This document shows positions 29,046 to 38,777 of a DNA stretch of 64,000 bases, in pieces. The translations under genes and the position numbers were made by a program. How positions within the stretch are numbered: position 1 is the first letter of the stretch; the number at the start of each line of letters is the position of its first letter. The stretch spans positions 97,992 to 161,991 of the forward strand of contig JAEZPG010000052.1 in NCBI GenBank assembly GCA_023413555.1. The letters run 5' to 3'. This DNA comes from Bacillota bacterium (GTDB lineage: Bacteria > Bacillota > Clostridia > Lachnospirales > Lachnospiraceae). The notes beneath the pieces were generated by a model. The model saw only the letters and a program-made list of their open reading frames with translations. It searched no databases and was not told the origin of the DNA.

Positions 29046-29633
29046 TTATGATTTGATTACTAAGTCTTTAATTAATTGCACACAAGTATCAATGCCTAGC
29101 CGAGAGGAGCATAAGGATATATCATAGTTATCCGCCATACCAAATTCCCGATGTACATGGTAAGAATAATATTTTCTTCTTGCTTGATCTACCAGCTTTG
29201 CCTGTTCTTCCACCTTTGCCAGGCTGTCTTTCGGCATCTTATTACTCATTCGACGAACACGCCAATCAAATTCTGCATGGATAAAGACAGTAAGGCAGCC
29301 ATCGTATTCTCGTAAGATACTGTCAGCATTACGTCCTACAATAACACAGTTCCCCTTCTCGCCGATTTCCCGAATCACCTTAGTCTGTGCCTGAAATATC
29401 GTCTCACTTAATGGACGATTATAAAAATCAAACAGACTTTGGGCAAAACCAAAATTCTTTGGTATCTTCTCATCCCATTCAATCAGGCTATTTACATCCA
29501 GATTAGAATTTCTTGCTGTCATCAAGATAATTTCTTTATCATAATACTGCAGGTTCAACTCTTTGGCCAGTTTCTTACCAATTTCTCCACCAGCCGCGCC
29601 AAATTCGCGACTAATTGTAATAATGGTCTTCAT
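29046..29633 (-). CDS. Cytidylate kinase-like family protein
   Basis: A 195-residue P-loop protein of the cytidylate-kinase-like (AAA-26) family. It starts MKTIITISREFGAAGGEIG, where the loop GAAGGEIGK replaces the classic Walker A; later it has CVIVGRNADSILR and the lid-like RRMSNKM. Substrate is not established for this family, which is common in gut Clostridia. A near-perfect AAGGAGGTGA ribosome site fixes the ATG at 29633. Confidence 0.8.
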   Translation of the reverse strand: MKTIITISREFGAAGGEIGKKLAKELNLQYYDKEIILMTARNSNLDVNSLIEWDEKIPKNFGFAQSLFDFYNRPLSETIFQAQTKVIREIGEKGNCVIVGRNADSILREYDGCLTVFIHAEFDWRVRRMSNKMPKDSLAKVEEQAKLVDQARRKYYSYHVHREFGMADNYDISLCSSRLGIDTCVQLIKDLVIKS

Positions 29634-29735
29634 GGGTTCACCTCCTTTTTTATTATAAACAAAGAATTTCACCATGTCAATTTTTCATTTAATATAATAC
29701 CCTTTGAGAATTTTTGTGGTAATATAGTACTTTAA

Positions 29736-30635
29736 TCAATTGTTAGATAATAAGAATACCGTAGTAACTATACAGGCAAACCCTAATAAATCCATTGCAT
29801 GAAAATGGGTTCCTAGAAATAACGCACTAAAACAGGTTGCTGATATCGGTTCTACACTGGCTATCATACTCGCCTTTACTGCCCCTAGCATCCTTACTCC
29901 CTGTAGGTATAAAGTAAAGGCAACCACTGTACCAATGATCACAATTGCTGCTAAAGCAATTAGGGCAGACTTTGATAGAGTAACAGGAATACTCCAGGCC
30001 CTAACTCCTACAAATAGCACAACTCCACCTACTAGCATGCCTAGCCCAGTAACTACCGTACTATTCCATTTTTTAATAATTGCTCCTGGAAGAAGTGTAT
30101 ATAAAAACACTCCCACTGCAGATAGAATTCCCCAGAATAATCCCTCTTTTGAAATGATCAATGTATGTATATTACCACCAGTTGCAATGAAAAAGGTTCC
30201 GGTAAGAGCTAACATAATTGCGATGACTTCTTTCCGCTTTGGTAATCTAAGAGACGTTATACAGACATAAATAAGAATAAAAATTGGTCCTAAGTATTGA
30301 AGAACGGTGGCTGTCCCAGCATTGGTATATTTGATGGCATTGATATAAGTGTACTGACAAACAGTAAGACCTGTGATGGCAAATAATAAGAGCTGAATAA
30401 GACTCCCTCTATTTTTCATCAGCCCTGCTACGGCAGTTCTTTGTTTTAACAAGCAATAACTGGTCAAAATGATTCCTGCCGATAACATTCTAACAGAAGT
30501 CAACCATTTGGCATTCAGCTGACAATTGGACAAGAGATACTGACCACAAACGCCAGAAAACCCCCAGCAGGTCCCCGCAATTAAGGTATAGATAACTCCC
30601 TTTGAAGACGTAGTTCTTTTTGCTTTATTCAACAT
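29736..30635 (-). CDS. DMT-superfamily (EamA) transporter
   Basis: A 299-residue protein with ten membrane segments in two EamA repeats (first TLIAGTCWGFSGVCGQYL, second ILSAVGVFLYTLLPGAI). EamA proteins are metabolite exporters or importers with varied substrates. GGAAGGATG precedes the ATG. It is separated from the NlpC/P60 gene upstream by a bidirectional terminator. Confidence 0.9.
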   Translation of the reverse strand: MLNKAKRTTSSKGVIYTLIAGTCWGFSGVCGQYLLSNCQLNAKWLTSVRMLSAGIILTSYCLLKQRTAVAGLMKNRGSLIQLLLFAITGLTVCQYTYINAIKYTNAGTATVLQYLGPIFILIYVCITSLRLPKRKEVIAIMLALTGTFFIATGGNIHTLIISKEGLFWGILSAVGVFLYTLLPGAIIKKWNSTVVTGLGMLVGGVVLFVGVRAWSIPVTLSKSALIALAAIVIIGTVVAFTLYLQGVRMLGAVKASMIASVEPISATCFSALFLGTHFHAMDLLGFACIVTTVFLLSNN

Positions 30636-30700
30636 TATTAGTCATCCTTCCACATGTATCTTTCTTCTCTTGCATATTCTATCACAAGCATTGTAATAAA

Positions 30701-30763
30701 AAAAGTGTCTTTGCCACAGAGGAATCCTTTACTCCTCTATTTACATGACAAAGACACTTTTTT
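30701..30763. terminator. Strong terminator after the NlpC/P60 gene
   Basis: AAAGTGTCTTTG and CAAAGACACTTT are perfect complements flanked by A and T runs on both sides, so it can act in both directions. A second small stem (GAGGA..TCCTC) lies in the loop. It lies just after the NlpC/P60 stop on the minus strand. Confidence 0.85.
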
Positions 30764-30766
30764 CTT

Positions 30767-32020
30767 CTATAAACGTCCAATCACTACAATTCTCTTTTTA
30801 TATGTATTATAACTTTCGATGCATACACCGCCTTTTTCATCTTTAGCATGAAGGATTCTTCCATTTCCTATATAGATAGCCACATGACTAATATTCTTGT
30901 AACGGCCATTATTGGTGCTTCCCTTCAAATAGATTACATCACCTGGTAATAACTTAGACTGACTAATTCCTTCGTAAGCCAGAACCTTTTTCTCCTTTAC
31001 CAGGCGATTCGCCTGATATGCCGCTGTAGGTGCATAGCTCTTATTGCCAAATAGGTAACCTGACGGAGAATAACTTCTCCATACCAGTGAACTACAATCA
31101 TAATACCCCTTCTTCATACGATAAGTCTGGCTGTATTTGCTACCTAACGCTTTATAGGCACGATTCAATGAATCCGTAATACCACTCTTACTTACAGCTA
31201 CATAGCAGGAATACACTCTGCCATCTACTGTAATAGTAATTACAGCACTGCCCCGTTTAATAGCTTTGACATACCCTTTTGAAGTTACTGTAACAATTGA
31301 CTTATTGCTAGAAGTAAAGGTGACCGGTGACTTCTTCCAATGCCCCGTCACCGTTAGACTGGCTGCCTTATCAGTAGTCAGAAACAAATTAGAGTAATTT
31401 ATCTTCGGTGCTGACACTACAACTCGGCAACTTATGTATCTTCTGTCCACTTCTACCGTGATATAAGCTGTACCGGCTTTCTTTCCGACAACAGATGTTC
31501 CATTCGCTCCATCTGTGACGATAGCGTCATTACTGGAAATAAAAAAATGATTTTTTGTGGAACTTCCATTGATAGGAAGAACTGTTTTCTCGTTACTTCT
31601 AATATAATAGGTATCTTGGCTAAATTGGGGATCTGTCACAGTAACCTGACAGCTATATTGATACTGAACCTGTCCTACTTTCAACACACAGGTTACTACT
31701 GTTGTTCCCTCTGTAAGAGCTTCAATGGTTCCATCTTTTGCATTCACCTTAGCAATCGCTGGTTTAGAAGAAATCCATTTCAGAGAGTAGGTCCCTGTCT
31801 TTAAGGTATTGTTATATAGATAAAGTTGATTGCTGGTACCAATCGCCTGATTCATAGTTGATTCCAGTTTTATCCCATTGCAAACCATTTCAATAGACGT
31901 TTGCGCGGCTACTCCCTCAGTAGCCGCCCACACAACTGTACCATTTCCTGTTTTTCCAAATAGAGTGAAGGCCATTGTTAATAGTAGTAGTAGAATAATT
32001 GTAAGTCCATTTTTTTTCAT
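30767..32020 (-). CDS. Secreted NlpC/P60 peptidoglycan hydrolase with Ig-like (BIG2) domains
   Basis: A 417-residue exported protein: signal peptide (residues 1-32, ending VVWA-AT), then about three bacterial Ig-like repeats (for example SLKWISSKPAIAKVNAKDGTIEALTEGTTVVTC). The C-terminal NlpC/P60 domain has catalytic Cys in YYDCSSLVWRSY and His in ISHVAIYIGNGRILHA. It probably cuts cell-wall peptide stems. The ATG at 32020 gives a proper signal peptide and has AAGGAT upstream; the nine codons before it are dropped. Confidence 0.92.
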   Translation of the reverse strand: MKKNGLTIILLLLLTMAFTLFGKTGNGTVVWAATEGVAAQTSIEMVCNGIKLESTMNQAIGTSNQLYLYNNTLKTGTYSLKWISSKPAIAKVNAKDGTIEALTEGTTVVTCVLKVGQVQYQYSCQVTVTDPQFSQDTYYIRSNEKTVLPINGSSTKNHFFISSNDAIVTDGANGTSVVGKKAGTAYITVEVDRRYISCRVVVSAPKINYSNLFLTTDKAASLTVTGHWKKSPVTFTSSNKSIVTVTSKGYVKAIKRGSAVITITVDGRVYSCYVAVSKSGITDSLNRAYKALGSKYSQTYRMKKGYYDCSSLVWRSYSPSGYLFGNKSYAPTAAYQANRLVKEKKVLAYEGISQSKLLPGDVIYLKGSTNNGRYKNISHVAIYIGNGRILHAKDEKGGVCIESYNTYKKRIVVIGRL

Positions 32021-32201
32021 ATTCAATATCCTTCTTTCCTGTCTCATAAAAACCGTCTACTATTAATATCGATAAACAGTGCATTATATTTATACTATTC
32101 TGTAATTATATATGTATTTTATGGTAATAATGTGGTAAATCCTAAATTTTTGCATATAAAAGGGACTTTTCTACGAGGGTGTCTCTTTCTATTGAAAAAG
32201 A

Positions 32202-32250
32202 GTTTTGCCTCTGTAGAGTCCTGTAGTTTCCAGGTCTATAGAGGCAACTA
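32202..32250 (-). terminator. Hairpin terminator after the 64-residue gene
   Basis: On the minus strand GTTGCCTCTATAGA pairs with TCTACAGAGGCAAAAC, followed by TCTTTTT. It is directly downstream of the small gene. Confidence 0.75.
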
Positions 32251-32255
32251 AACTT

Positions 32256-32450
32256 CTAGTGTCCAGATTTATAATCATCTCTTGCCCAATTTGGGGCATT
32301 GATACATCCGGCTTTGTTATGACCAGCCTTTGCCTTTCCTTGAATCTCCGGTACTGGCCCTTCTTCATTTTTCACCTTGTGCACTCCTGGATGCTCATAG
32401 GTCCCATGTGGTTGTGAGGGATCGGGCCTTCTCATACCTGCTTTTGCCAT
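32256..32450 (-). CDS. Small Gly/Pro/His-rich protein of unknown function, 64 residues
   Basis: The protein starts MAKAGMRRPDPSQPHGTYEH and is rich in Gly, Pro, His and Lys, with a VPEIQGKAKAGH motif near the middle. AAGGAG lies nine bases before the ATG at 32450, and a terminator follows. It is 52 bp downstream of the hydrogenase-like gene and is probably on the same transcript. I recall similar small proteins in Clostridia but know no function. Confidence 0.65.
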   Translation of the reverse strand: MAKAGMRRPDPSQPHGTYEHPGVHKVKNEEGPVPEIQGKAKAGHNKAGCINAPNWARDDYKSGH

Positions 32451-32501
32451 TGTTATCACTCCTTCAACATTTTTCTTAGTATATGTCAAATAAGCAATTC
32501 C

Positions 32502-33854
32502 CTATTCTCTAAAATTTCTCTCAAACATACTATGATCGTCTCTCAATTCTTCGTAATTAGCAATACCGCATTTATTCAACAATTCACTCGTAATTGTAGC
32601 ATAAAATGGTATCTTAATCGGAGAAGAATACGCCACCTTATTGGCTGCCTCCGTTCCCTCTTCTACTGGGGTAATTCGCTTCGGTCCACCTACGCAACCT
32701 CCCTTACAAGCCATTCCTTCAATGAAGGTCGCTTTCACCTTCCCTTCTTGAAGGTCATTTAACATCTGCTTACAATCAAGGATGCCATCTACATTGACGG
32801 AAGAAAAAAGCTGACGCTTCTTTGGAAAAAGTTGATCCACAATATCCCAAACCGCCTCTGATACCCCACCCGCTCTAGCGTATAGTCTACCTCCAGTAGC
32901 TGCATAATCCACCGTTGGCACACCTTCTTGCTTTCCCGGTTCTACCTTTAAGGCATCAAAAATTACCTCTACCTCAGCAAAGGTTAATACATAATCCACA
33001 TCACCTATCAGATCCCTTTCCTTGGCTTCGGATTTTTTGGCAATACAAGGACCGATGAAGACGGTCTTCGTGTCGGGATCTATCTTTTTAATAATACGGG
33101 CCATGGCTACCATTGGGGATACTGACGGCGAAACCTCAGGAATGAGATCGTAATAAACTCTTTTTAAGGAGGCCACCCACACCGGACAACAGCAGGAGGT
33201 AATCATAAAATCTCCATCCTCATTGACCAAATGGTTAAACTCCAAAGCTTCCTTAAGGCTTAGCACATCAGCAGCCATGGCTACTTCAACCATGTCAGTA
33301 AAGCCTATTTTAATAAATGCCTCTCTCAACTGATCTAAGGTGACATCTTTTCCAAACTGCCCGGCAATGGCCGGAGCCACCATGGCAATGACCTTCTGCT
33401 TCTTTGAAAGTAACTCCGCCAAGGGAAGAAATTGTGGTACATCCATGTAATGGTGCATCTCACAAGCCTCAACACAGCGTCCACAGGACATGCATAGTTC
33501 GTAATCAATGTATTTATCCTGAGAGATTACATCTCTTTTAATAGCATTAAAGGGACAAACATTCTGGCATTTGCTATGGCCATTTTCTTCTTCACAGTCC
33601 TTATTGCAAGAAGTGACCTTATATACAATATTCTCCCGGACACGGTTCTTTGTAATAGCTTCTAATAGATTCTGAATAAATTCATGATCGTCTTTGGCTG
33701 TTACATTGTCTACCCCTGCAAGGGCGGAGAATACTTCCTTGGCTTCCTCCTTATCCTTAAACTCCTTCTGAAGCTTAGCGAAGGTTTCTTCAAAATTCTT
33801 ATTATAATAGGCTTCAATTAGTTTCTTATACATCTGTTTATATAAATCACTCAT
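32502..33854 (-). CDS. [FeFe]-hydrogenase-like protein with 4Fe-4S domain, probably group B
   Basis: A 450-residue protein. Residues 80-135 hold ferredoxin-type cysteines (CNKDCEEENGHSKCQNVCP and CMSCGRCVEAC). The H-cluster motifs are L1 TSCCCPVW, L2 GPCIAKKSEAKE and L3 EGMACKGGCVGGP, so all cluster ligands are present. The short length without PAS or NuoG-like extensions, and the L1 and L2 variants, suggest the group B family, which is inference. No maturase or partner subunit is nearby. Strong AAAGGAGA site before the ATG. It could evolve H2 or act as sensor. Confidence 0.8.
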   Translation of the reverse strand: MSDLYKQMYKKLIEAYYNKNFEETFAKLQKEFKDKEEAKEVFSALAGVDNVTAKDDHEFIQNLLEAITKNRVRENIVYKVTSCNKDCEEENGHSKCQNVCPFNAIKRDVISQDKYIDYELCMSCGRCVEACEMHHYMDVPQFLPLAELLSKKQKVIAMVAPAIAGQFGKDVTLDQLREAFIKIGFTDMVEVAMAADVLSLKEALEFNHLVNEDGDFMITSCCCPVWVASLKRVYYDLIPEVSPSVSPMVAMARIIKKIDPDTKTVFIGPCIAKKSEAKERDLIGDVDYVLTFAEVEVIFDALKVEPGKQEGVPTVDYAATGGRLYARAGGVSEAVWDIVDQLFPKKRQLFSSVNVDGILDCKQMLNDLQEGKVKATFIEGMACKGGCVGGPKRITPVEEGTEAANKVAYSSPIKIPFYATITSELLNKCGIANYEELRDDHSMFERNFRE

Positions 33855-33891
33855 GGGAAATCTCCTTTGTTCTTATATCTACTGATGTATT

Positions 33892-33962
33892 TTATACAGT
33901 CTTGTGGGATTTATACAGTTCAAGTGGGATCTCATTTATAGTTTAACTTTTGTTTAACTTAT
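33892..33962 (+). promoter_or_regulatory. Tandem direct repeats upstream of the ABC/two-component operon
   Basis: Two nearly identical 19-20-base units (TTATACAG...GTGGGAT) lie end to end at 33892-33930. Then come two 11-bp units (GTTTAACTT..) at 33941-33962. Eleven-base direct repeats are the usual binding pattern of OmpR-family regulators, and one is encoded at the end of this operon. Autoregulation is inference. Confidence 0.45.
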
Positions 33963-34028
33963 TTCCTCTATTTGTTTATCTATGTTGATTATACTTGCTT
34001 TAATGAATAGGAAAGGAAAGAAGTCATT

Positions 34029-34895
34029 ATGAAACTTGAAGTAAGGGATTTAGCAAAAAGCTTTGGGAAAAAGCAAGTGATTCAAAAGGTATCATTTACA
34101 ATTGAAAATGGAGTCTATGGATTATTGGGACCAAATGGTGCAGGTAAAACAACTCTTATACGTATGTTGGCGGGGGTCATGACACCCAATGCTGGTGAGA
34201 TTCGAATCAACAATAAACCCAAAAAAAGCTGTGAAAAGCTTTATTATTCTAAAATTGGTTATCTGCCTCAGGATGTAGATTTTTATAGCGGATTTACGGG
34301 GCTGGAGTATTTACGCTATATTGCAGTATTAAAAAAAATACCTCCAACAGAAGTAGAGGACAAAATAGCATACCTTGTGGATCAAGTAAATCTATCCGAT
34401 GATATCACACGAAAATGTGTAAAGTACTCTGGTGGTATGAAAAAACGTCTTGGTATTGCACAAACACTACTGAACGGCCCAGAGCTTCTAATCCTAGATG
34501 AGCCTACGGCTGGGCTCGATCCGTACGAAAGAATTAAATTCCGTAATATTATCTCATCTTTTTCCAAAGATCGAACCGTAATATTATCGACCCATATCGT
34601 ATCGGATATTGCCTCCATATCTAAGGCAATTCTCATGGTTAAGGACCACACAGTCAGTCCCATGGCCTCTGCTAGCGAGCTTACCAATCGGATTGCCAAG
34701 TGTGTCTGGGAAGTGATACTACCAACCAAAGACTTGATTCCATTTCAGAACTCACACATTATCAGTAATATTAAGACTGTGGATGATATGGCTTATCTGC
34801 GTGTGATTGATCGAAATAAGCCATCCATAGACGCAATCCCCCTTGAACCAGATCTAGAAGATTCTTATTTATATGAATTCAACTTAATGAACTAA
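34029..34895 (+). CDS. ABC transporter ATP-binding protein
   Basis: A 288-residue ATPase with Walker A GPNGAGKTT near residue 37, signature YSGGMKKRLGIAQ, Walker B LLILDEPTAGLDP and H-loop LSTHIVSD. First gene of a plus-strand operon with its permease, a sensor kinase and a response regulator. This layout is common for exporters that give resistance to cell-envelope antibiotics, but the substrate is not shown. GGAAAGGAAAG precedes the ATG. Confidence 0.9.
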   Translation: MKLEVRDLAKSFGKKQVIQKVSFTIENGVYGLLGPNGAGKTTLIRMLAGVMTPNAGEIRINNKPKKSCEKLYYSKIGYLPQDVDFYSGFTGLEYLRYIAVLKKIPPTEVEDKIAYLVDQVNLSDDITRKCVKYSGGMKKRLGIAQTLLNGPELLILDEPTAGLDPYERIKFRNIISSFSKDRTVILSTHIVSDIASISKAILMVKDHTVSPMASASELTNRIAKCVWEVILPTKDLIPFQNSHIISNIKTVDDMAYLRVIDRNKPSIDAIPLEPDLEDSYLYEFNLMN

Positions 34896-34910
34896 AATTG
34901 GAGGTTACCC

Positions 34911-36110
34911 ATGAAACTATTGCAATATGAACTTAAAAAATTATTATATAATAAACGTTCCTTCTTCTTTATTCTTTCTTTAGCTTTATTTTATATAGGA
35001 ATTGGTATGGGACACGGTCTTTTTACTTTCAAAGAAGATGCCTCCTTCACCGAATATAGTCAATTAGCGAAAGAGGTTGCTGGCCCAAAACAAGATAAAT
35101 TCGCAAAAGATGCAACTACCAAAATGAATGAATTATTTAGTGTTCTAGGCAGTTCCCATCAGGTAATGAAAACAAGTTCTAAAGATAGCCTCACCAAATT
35201 ATATTTTAATTATTATCAATACCTGGCTCGTGTAGATGCTTACTATAATGGAGCAGAAACCGATGACACGGATGAATATACGGGTATTCTTCCATTAAAG
35301 AAAAAAGTCGAAGAGCTAGCTTCAGAAGGTAAAACGGATACCTACCAATATAAGAAATTAAAAAAGCAGTTGGATACGCAGACAGAGCTTGGAGCACCAG
35401 AATTCGATAATGTGGTACTGTGGGAAAATCTTTATGAAGGCTGGAATGGTATCCTTATTCTGATACTTTTATTCTTTCCACTTGCGTTCTTGATTTCCCC
35501 TGTGTTTACAAAAGAAGTCTCTACCGGTATGGATAATATCATTCTGTCCTCTGCCAATGGTCGCACTTCTATCGTTCTTGCAAAGTTAGGGGCTGTGTCA
35601 GTCACTAGTATGCTCTTATCCATAATTTACTTTGCCTCCACCTTTCTTGGTAATTTTCTGCCTTTTATGAGTATAGAAGGTTCATCTAGTCATGTTAGAA
35701 GCCTCAGCTTTATGGCTGGCTCTTCACTTGATATGAGTATCTTCTCCTTTGCTCTCCTTACTGTACTATGGGTAACAATGGCAGCACTTGTATTCGGTAT
35801 TATCATCACTTTACTATCCAGCCTGCTTAAAAACCATGCTGCTGTCTTTGGTATAGGAATCATTGTCCTCTTGTTCGGTATGATATTAGAATCACTTGGC
35901 ACCGAGATTGTACAACAAATTCAATTGTTCATTGACTATTGCTTTAAAAACACAATCAGTATCTCTACCATCTTTGGCTCTTTCACTTATTATAATATAT
36001 TTGGTTTCGCCATTCCTTATTGGCTCTGTAGCATCATTGTCTTCCTAGCACTTTCTGTTTCAGGCTTTGTGGCACTGTTATATCAGCAAAAACGTCGTAC
36101 AATTGCATAG
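34911..36110 (+). CDS. ABC transporter permease
   Basis: A 399-residue membrane protein: one segment at residues 17-36, a long extracellular loop (about 40-180, charged and Lys/Asp-rich), then six segments from residue 184. This layout is typical of ABC-2/GldA-like exporters with a large ectodomain. TTGGAGGTT precedes the ATG. It lies 15 bp after the ATPase gene and forms the transporter with it. Confidence 0.85.
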   Translation: MKLLQYELKKLLYNKRSFFFILSLALFYIGIGMGHGLFTFKEDASFTEYSQLAKEVAGPKQDKFAKDATTKMNELFSVLGSSHQVMKTSSKDSLTKLYFNYYQYLARVDAYYNGAETDDTDEYTGILPLKKKVEELASEGKTDTYQYKKLKKQLDTQTELGAPEFDNVVLWENLYEGWNGILILILLFFPLAFLISPVFTKEVSTGMDNIILSSANGRTSIVLAKLGAVSVTSMLLSIIYFASTFLGNFLPFMSIEGSSSHVRSLSFMAGSSLDMSIFSFALLTVLWVTMAALVFGIIITLLSSLLKNHAAVFGIGIIVLLFGMILESLGTEIVQQIQLFIDYCFKNTISISTIFGSFTYYNIFGFAIPYWLCSIIVFLALSVSGFVALLYQQKRRTIA

Positions 36111-36179
36111 TACTATTACCATAATATGTGATATACTTAACATATTAGTAAATTACCTATGCCTATGGAGGTTGTAATA

Positions 36180-37646
36180 ATGTCCTTTCGTAATAAGCTA
36201 TTTTATACCAATTTAAAGGTTGCCATTCTACCGATTGTATTTTTTGTGGTGATTATCATTGGGCTCTTTAGTGTATATCGACATTATTATCATACTGATT
36301 TCTCTAATAGTAGGCTTACCGATGAAACTACTCTTCAACTGATGGAACAGCTGAAGGAAACTAATCCAGCACTCTTTATACAGCCTGATTTTGATTATAA
36401 GAACTATGAAGATTCCTTCCTAAAATATGGTTTTACCATTACAGTTCTGAAGGATTCTACTGTCCTCTATGAAGGAAGTGGTGTAAAAGACACCTCTTCC
36501 TTTGAAGAATTTATTCGCAATATACCAGCAAAGCTTAACAATACACCAATCCTGATTGAGAATAATCACCGTTTACTCTTTCTTATGAGAAAAGACACCC
36601 TAGATGGTTCCTATCTTGTACTGGCTATTTCAAAACATAGCCGTATGATGGAAAAACTTATGGACAATAACCTCTTTTATCTCATTTTACTATCATTACT
36701 TGTAGCTTTGGCAATCCTAATCTGCTGGATCTGTAGCAGATACTCAAGGCATCTGACCAAACAATTGATGTTGCCAATCCTTAAACTAGGCGAAGGTGCT
36801 AATCGTATCCAACAAGGGAATCTGGACTTACCATTGGAGTATGATGCAATGGATGAATTTCAGCCTGTCTTTGACTCCTTCAATAATATGCAAACTCGCT
36901 TAAAAGAAAGCATTCTTCTTGCTCTTGATCATGAAAAAAAGCAACAGAAAATGGTTGCTGAAATCAGCCATGATCTAAAGACGCCACTGACTGCCATTAA
37001 GGGATACGTTAAAGGATTGGAGGATGGTATAGCCAATACCCCACAAAAGCAGGAACATTATTTAAGAAAGATTCGTACCAAAACAGATGATATGACTCAC
37101 CTAATTGATGAGAGCCTAATGTTCTCCAAACTAGAGCGCGGCAAAATAGTCTTTCATACAGCTTCTGTTCTCATTGATTCCTATCTACTGGATGTCTTAG
37201 CTGCATTACAGGAGGATTATCAGGAGCAGGCATTAGATCTTACCATATGCCCCAATACACCTAATGTTTCTGTCTTAATTGACTCTCTTCAGTTCAATCG
37301 TGTATTAGAAAATATTATTGAAAACAGCTTAAAATATTCGAATCAAGCCACCACAAAAGTAACTGTGACTACTAGACAGGAACAGGACCATGTAGTGATT
37401 GTAATTAAAGATCAGGGCCCTGGCGTTGATGAGGATAAGCTTTTACACATCTTTGAGACCTTCTATCGAGCTGATGATTCTCGTAATAATCCTACCAGTG
37501 GCTCGGGCCTAGGCCTGGCCATCAGTAGCCATATTATTAAGCAGTTATCTGGAACCATATCTGCATATAATGCGGAAGGTTTAGCTATTCAGATTACTTT
37601 ACCAATTGTAAAGGGAGATAAGAATGGAAAGAATATTAATTATTGA
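36180..37646 (+). CDS. Sensor histidine kinase
   Basis: A 488-residue kinase with membrane segments at about 13-32 and 164-185 around an extracellular domain of 130 residues. A HAMP linker follows. The HisKA motif AEISHDLKTPLTAIKGY has phospho-acceptor His 264. The ATPase has ENIIENSLKYSN and SGSGLGLAIS. The ATG at 36180 has GGAGG eight bases upstream; the seven codons before it are dropped. Its end overlaps the response regulator start by 23 bp. Confidence 0.9.
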   Translation: MSFRNKLFYTNLKVAILPIVFFVVIIIGLFSVYRHYYHTDFSNSRLTDETTLQLMEQLKETNPALFIQPDFDYKNYEDSFLKYGFTITVLKDSTVLYEGSGVKDTSSFEEFIRNIPAKLNNTPILIENNHRLLFLMRKDTLDGSYLVLAISKHSRMMEKLMDNNLFYLILLSLLVALAILICWICSRYSRHLTKQLMLPILKLGEGANRIQQGNLDLPLEYDAMDEFQPVFDSFNNMQTRLKESILLALDHEKKQQKMVAEISHDLKTPLTAIKGYVKGLEDGIANTPQKQEHYLRKIRTKTDDMTHLIDESLMFSKLERGKIVFHTASVLIDSYLLDVLAALQEDYQEQALDLTICPNTPNVSVLIDSLQFNRVLENIIENSLKYSNQATTKVTVTTRQEQDHVVIVIKDQGPGVDEDKLLHIFETFYRADDSRNNPTSGSGLGLAISSHIIKQLSGTISAYNAEGLAIQITLPIVKGDKNGKNINY

Positions 37647-38319
37647 AGACGACGATGACATATCCGAAATTGAAAATGACTACCTGGTGATCAACAATTA
37701 TGAAACAGTAATTGCATCCACCGGCAATCTGGGCTTACGCCTATTAGAGGAACAGACATTTGACCTAATTCTTTTAGATATCATGCTCCCAGGCATGAAT
37801 GGTTTTCAAGTATTAAAGGAAATCCGTTCTAAATATGATATTCCAATTCTGATGGTAACTGCCAAAAATGATACTCTTGATAAAATCAAAGGACTAGGCT
37901 TTGGAGCAGATGACTATCTGACCAAGCCCTTTGACCCAGCAGAACTGGTTGCCAGAGTAAAGGCCCATCTGTCCCGTTATCAACGTTTGATACAGGCAAC
38001 ACGTCAAAATACAATGGATATCCTTCAGATTGACCATCTTGTCATACATAAAAAAGCCTGGAAAATCTATGTGGGCAAAACTGAGGTAAAAATGCCCAAT
38101 CGTGAATTCGAGCTGCTTATCTACCTAGCTGAACATCCTAATATAGTCTTCTCCAAGGAACATCTTTTTGAAAGGATCTGGGGATTTGATTACGTGGGCG
38201 ACAGTGCAACCGTTGCTGTTCATATCAATCGTATTCGTGAAAAGATTGAACCGAATCCTTCAGAACCCAAATATATCGAGACAGTCTGGGGTGCTGGCTA
38301 TCGTTTTAATATTGTCTAG
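37624..38319 (+). CDS. OmpR-family response regulator
   Basis: A 231-residue regulator. Receiver acidic pocket EDDDD near residues 8-12, phospho-acceptor Asp 52 (LLDIMLPG) and TKPFDPAEL. The winged helix ends TVAVHINRIREKIE and WGAGYRFN. Last gene of the ABC/kinase operon and the likely binder of the direct repeats upstream of it. Its stop overlaps the stop of the convergent phosphatase gene in a shared CTAG. Confidence 0.93.
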   Translation: MERILIIEDDDDISEIENDYLVINNYETVIASTGNLGLRLLEEQTFDLILLDIMLPGMNGFQVLKEIRSKYDIPILMVTAKNDTLDKIKGLGFGADDYLTKPFDPAELVARVKAHLSRYQRLIQATRQNTMDILQIDHLVIHKKAWKIYVGKTEVKMPNREFELLIYLAEHPNIVFSKEHLFERIWGFDYVGDSATVAVHINRIREKIEPNPSEPKYIETVWGAGYRFNIV

Positions 38320-38777
38320 AGTGTTCCATTCTCTAATTGTTCCATTAAAGCATCTAAACCCTCCATAATATCCTCATAGGTGTCGGTAAAATTACCGGTA
38401 TACCAAGGGTCCGCAATATCACGAGGATGTTCCGTAATATCTAGGAGGCGAAATACTTTATGATTATCAACATGACCAAGGATTCTTCGCATATTACGAA
38501 GGTTATTTAAGTCCATGGCGATGAGGTAATCGTAATACTGATAGTCATTTTTCGTCATCTGTCTGGCTCTCTTGGCAGAAGAGTTGATACCAAGGGAATT
38601 TAGGATGCGTCTGGTTCCAGGGTGTACTGGATTGCCGATTTCTTCTGTGCTGGTAGCGGCAGATGCGACTTCATATTGGTTGCGGTAATTGCCTGTTAAA
38701 AGGCGGTGTTTTAATAGAAATTCTGCCATAGGCGAACGGCAGATGTTGCCGTGGCAGACGAATAGGATTTTTTTCAT
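38316..38777 (-). CDS. Low-molecular-weight protein-tyrosine phosphatase
   Basis: A 153-residue phosphatase. The P-loop CHGNICRS (CX5R, catalytic Cys 8 and Arg 14) is at the start, and the general acid motif DPWYTGNF lies near residue 118. These enzymes dephosphorylate Tyr or related substrates in the cytoplasm. AAGGAGA precedes the ATG. The first codons coincide with a 32-bp repeat that recurs at 43.84 kb, so its 5' end seems to be the insertion site of a mobile element; the gene remains intact. Confidence 0.92.
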   Translation of the reverse strand: MKKILFVCHGNICRSPMAEFLLKHRLLTGNYRNQYEVASAATSTEEIGNPVHPGTRRILNSLGINSSAKRARQMTKNDYQYYDYLIAMDLNNLRNMRRILGHVDNHKVFRLLDITEHPRDIADPWYTGNFTDTYEDIMEGLDALMEQLENGTL

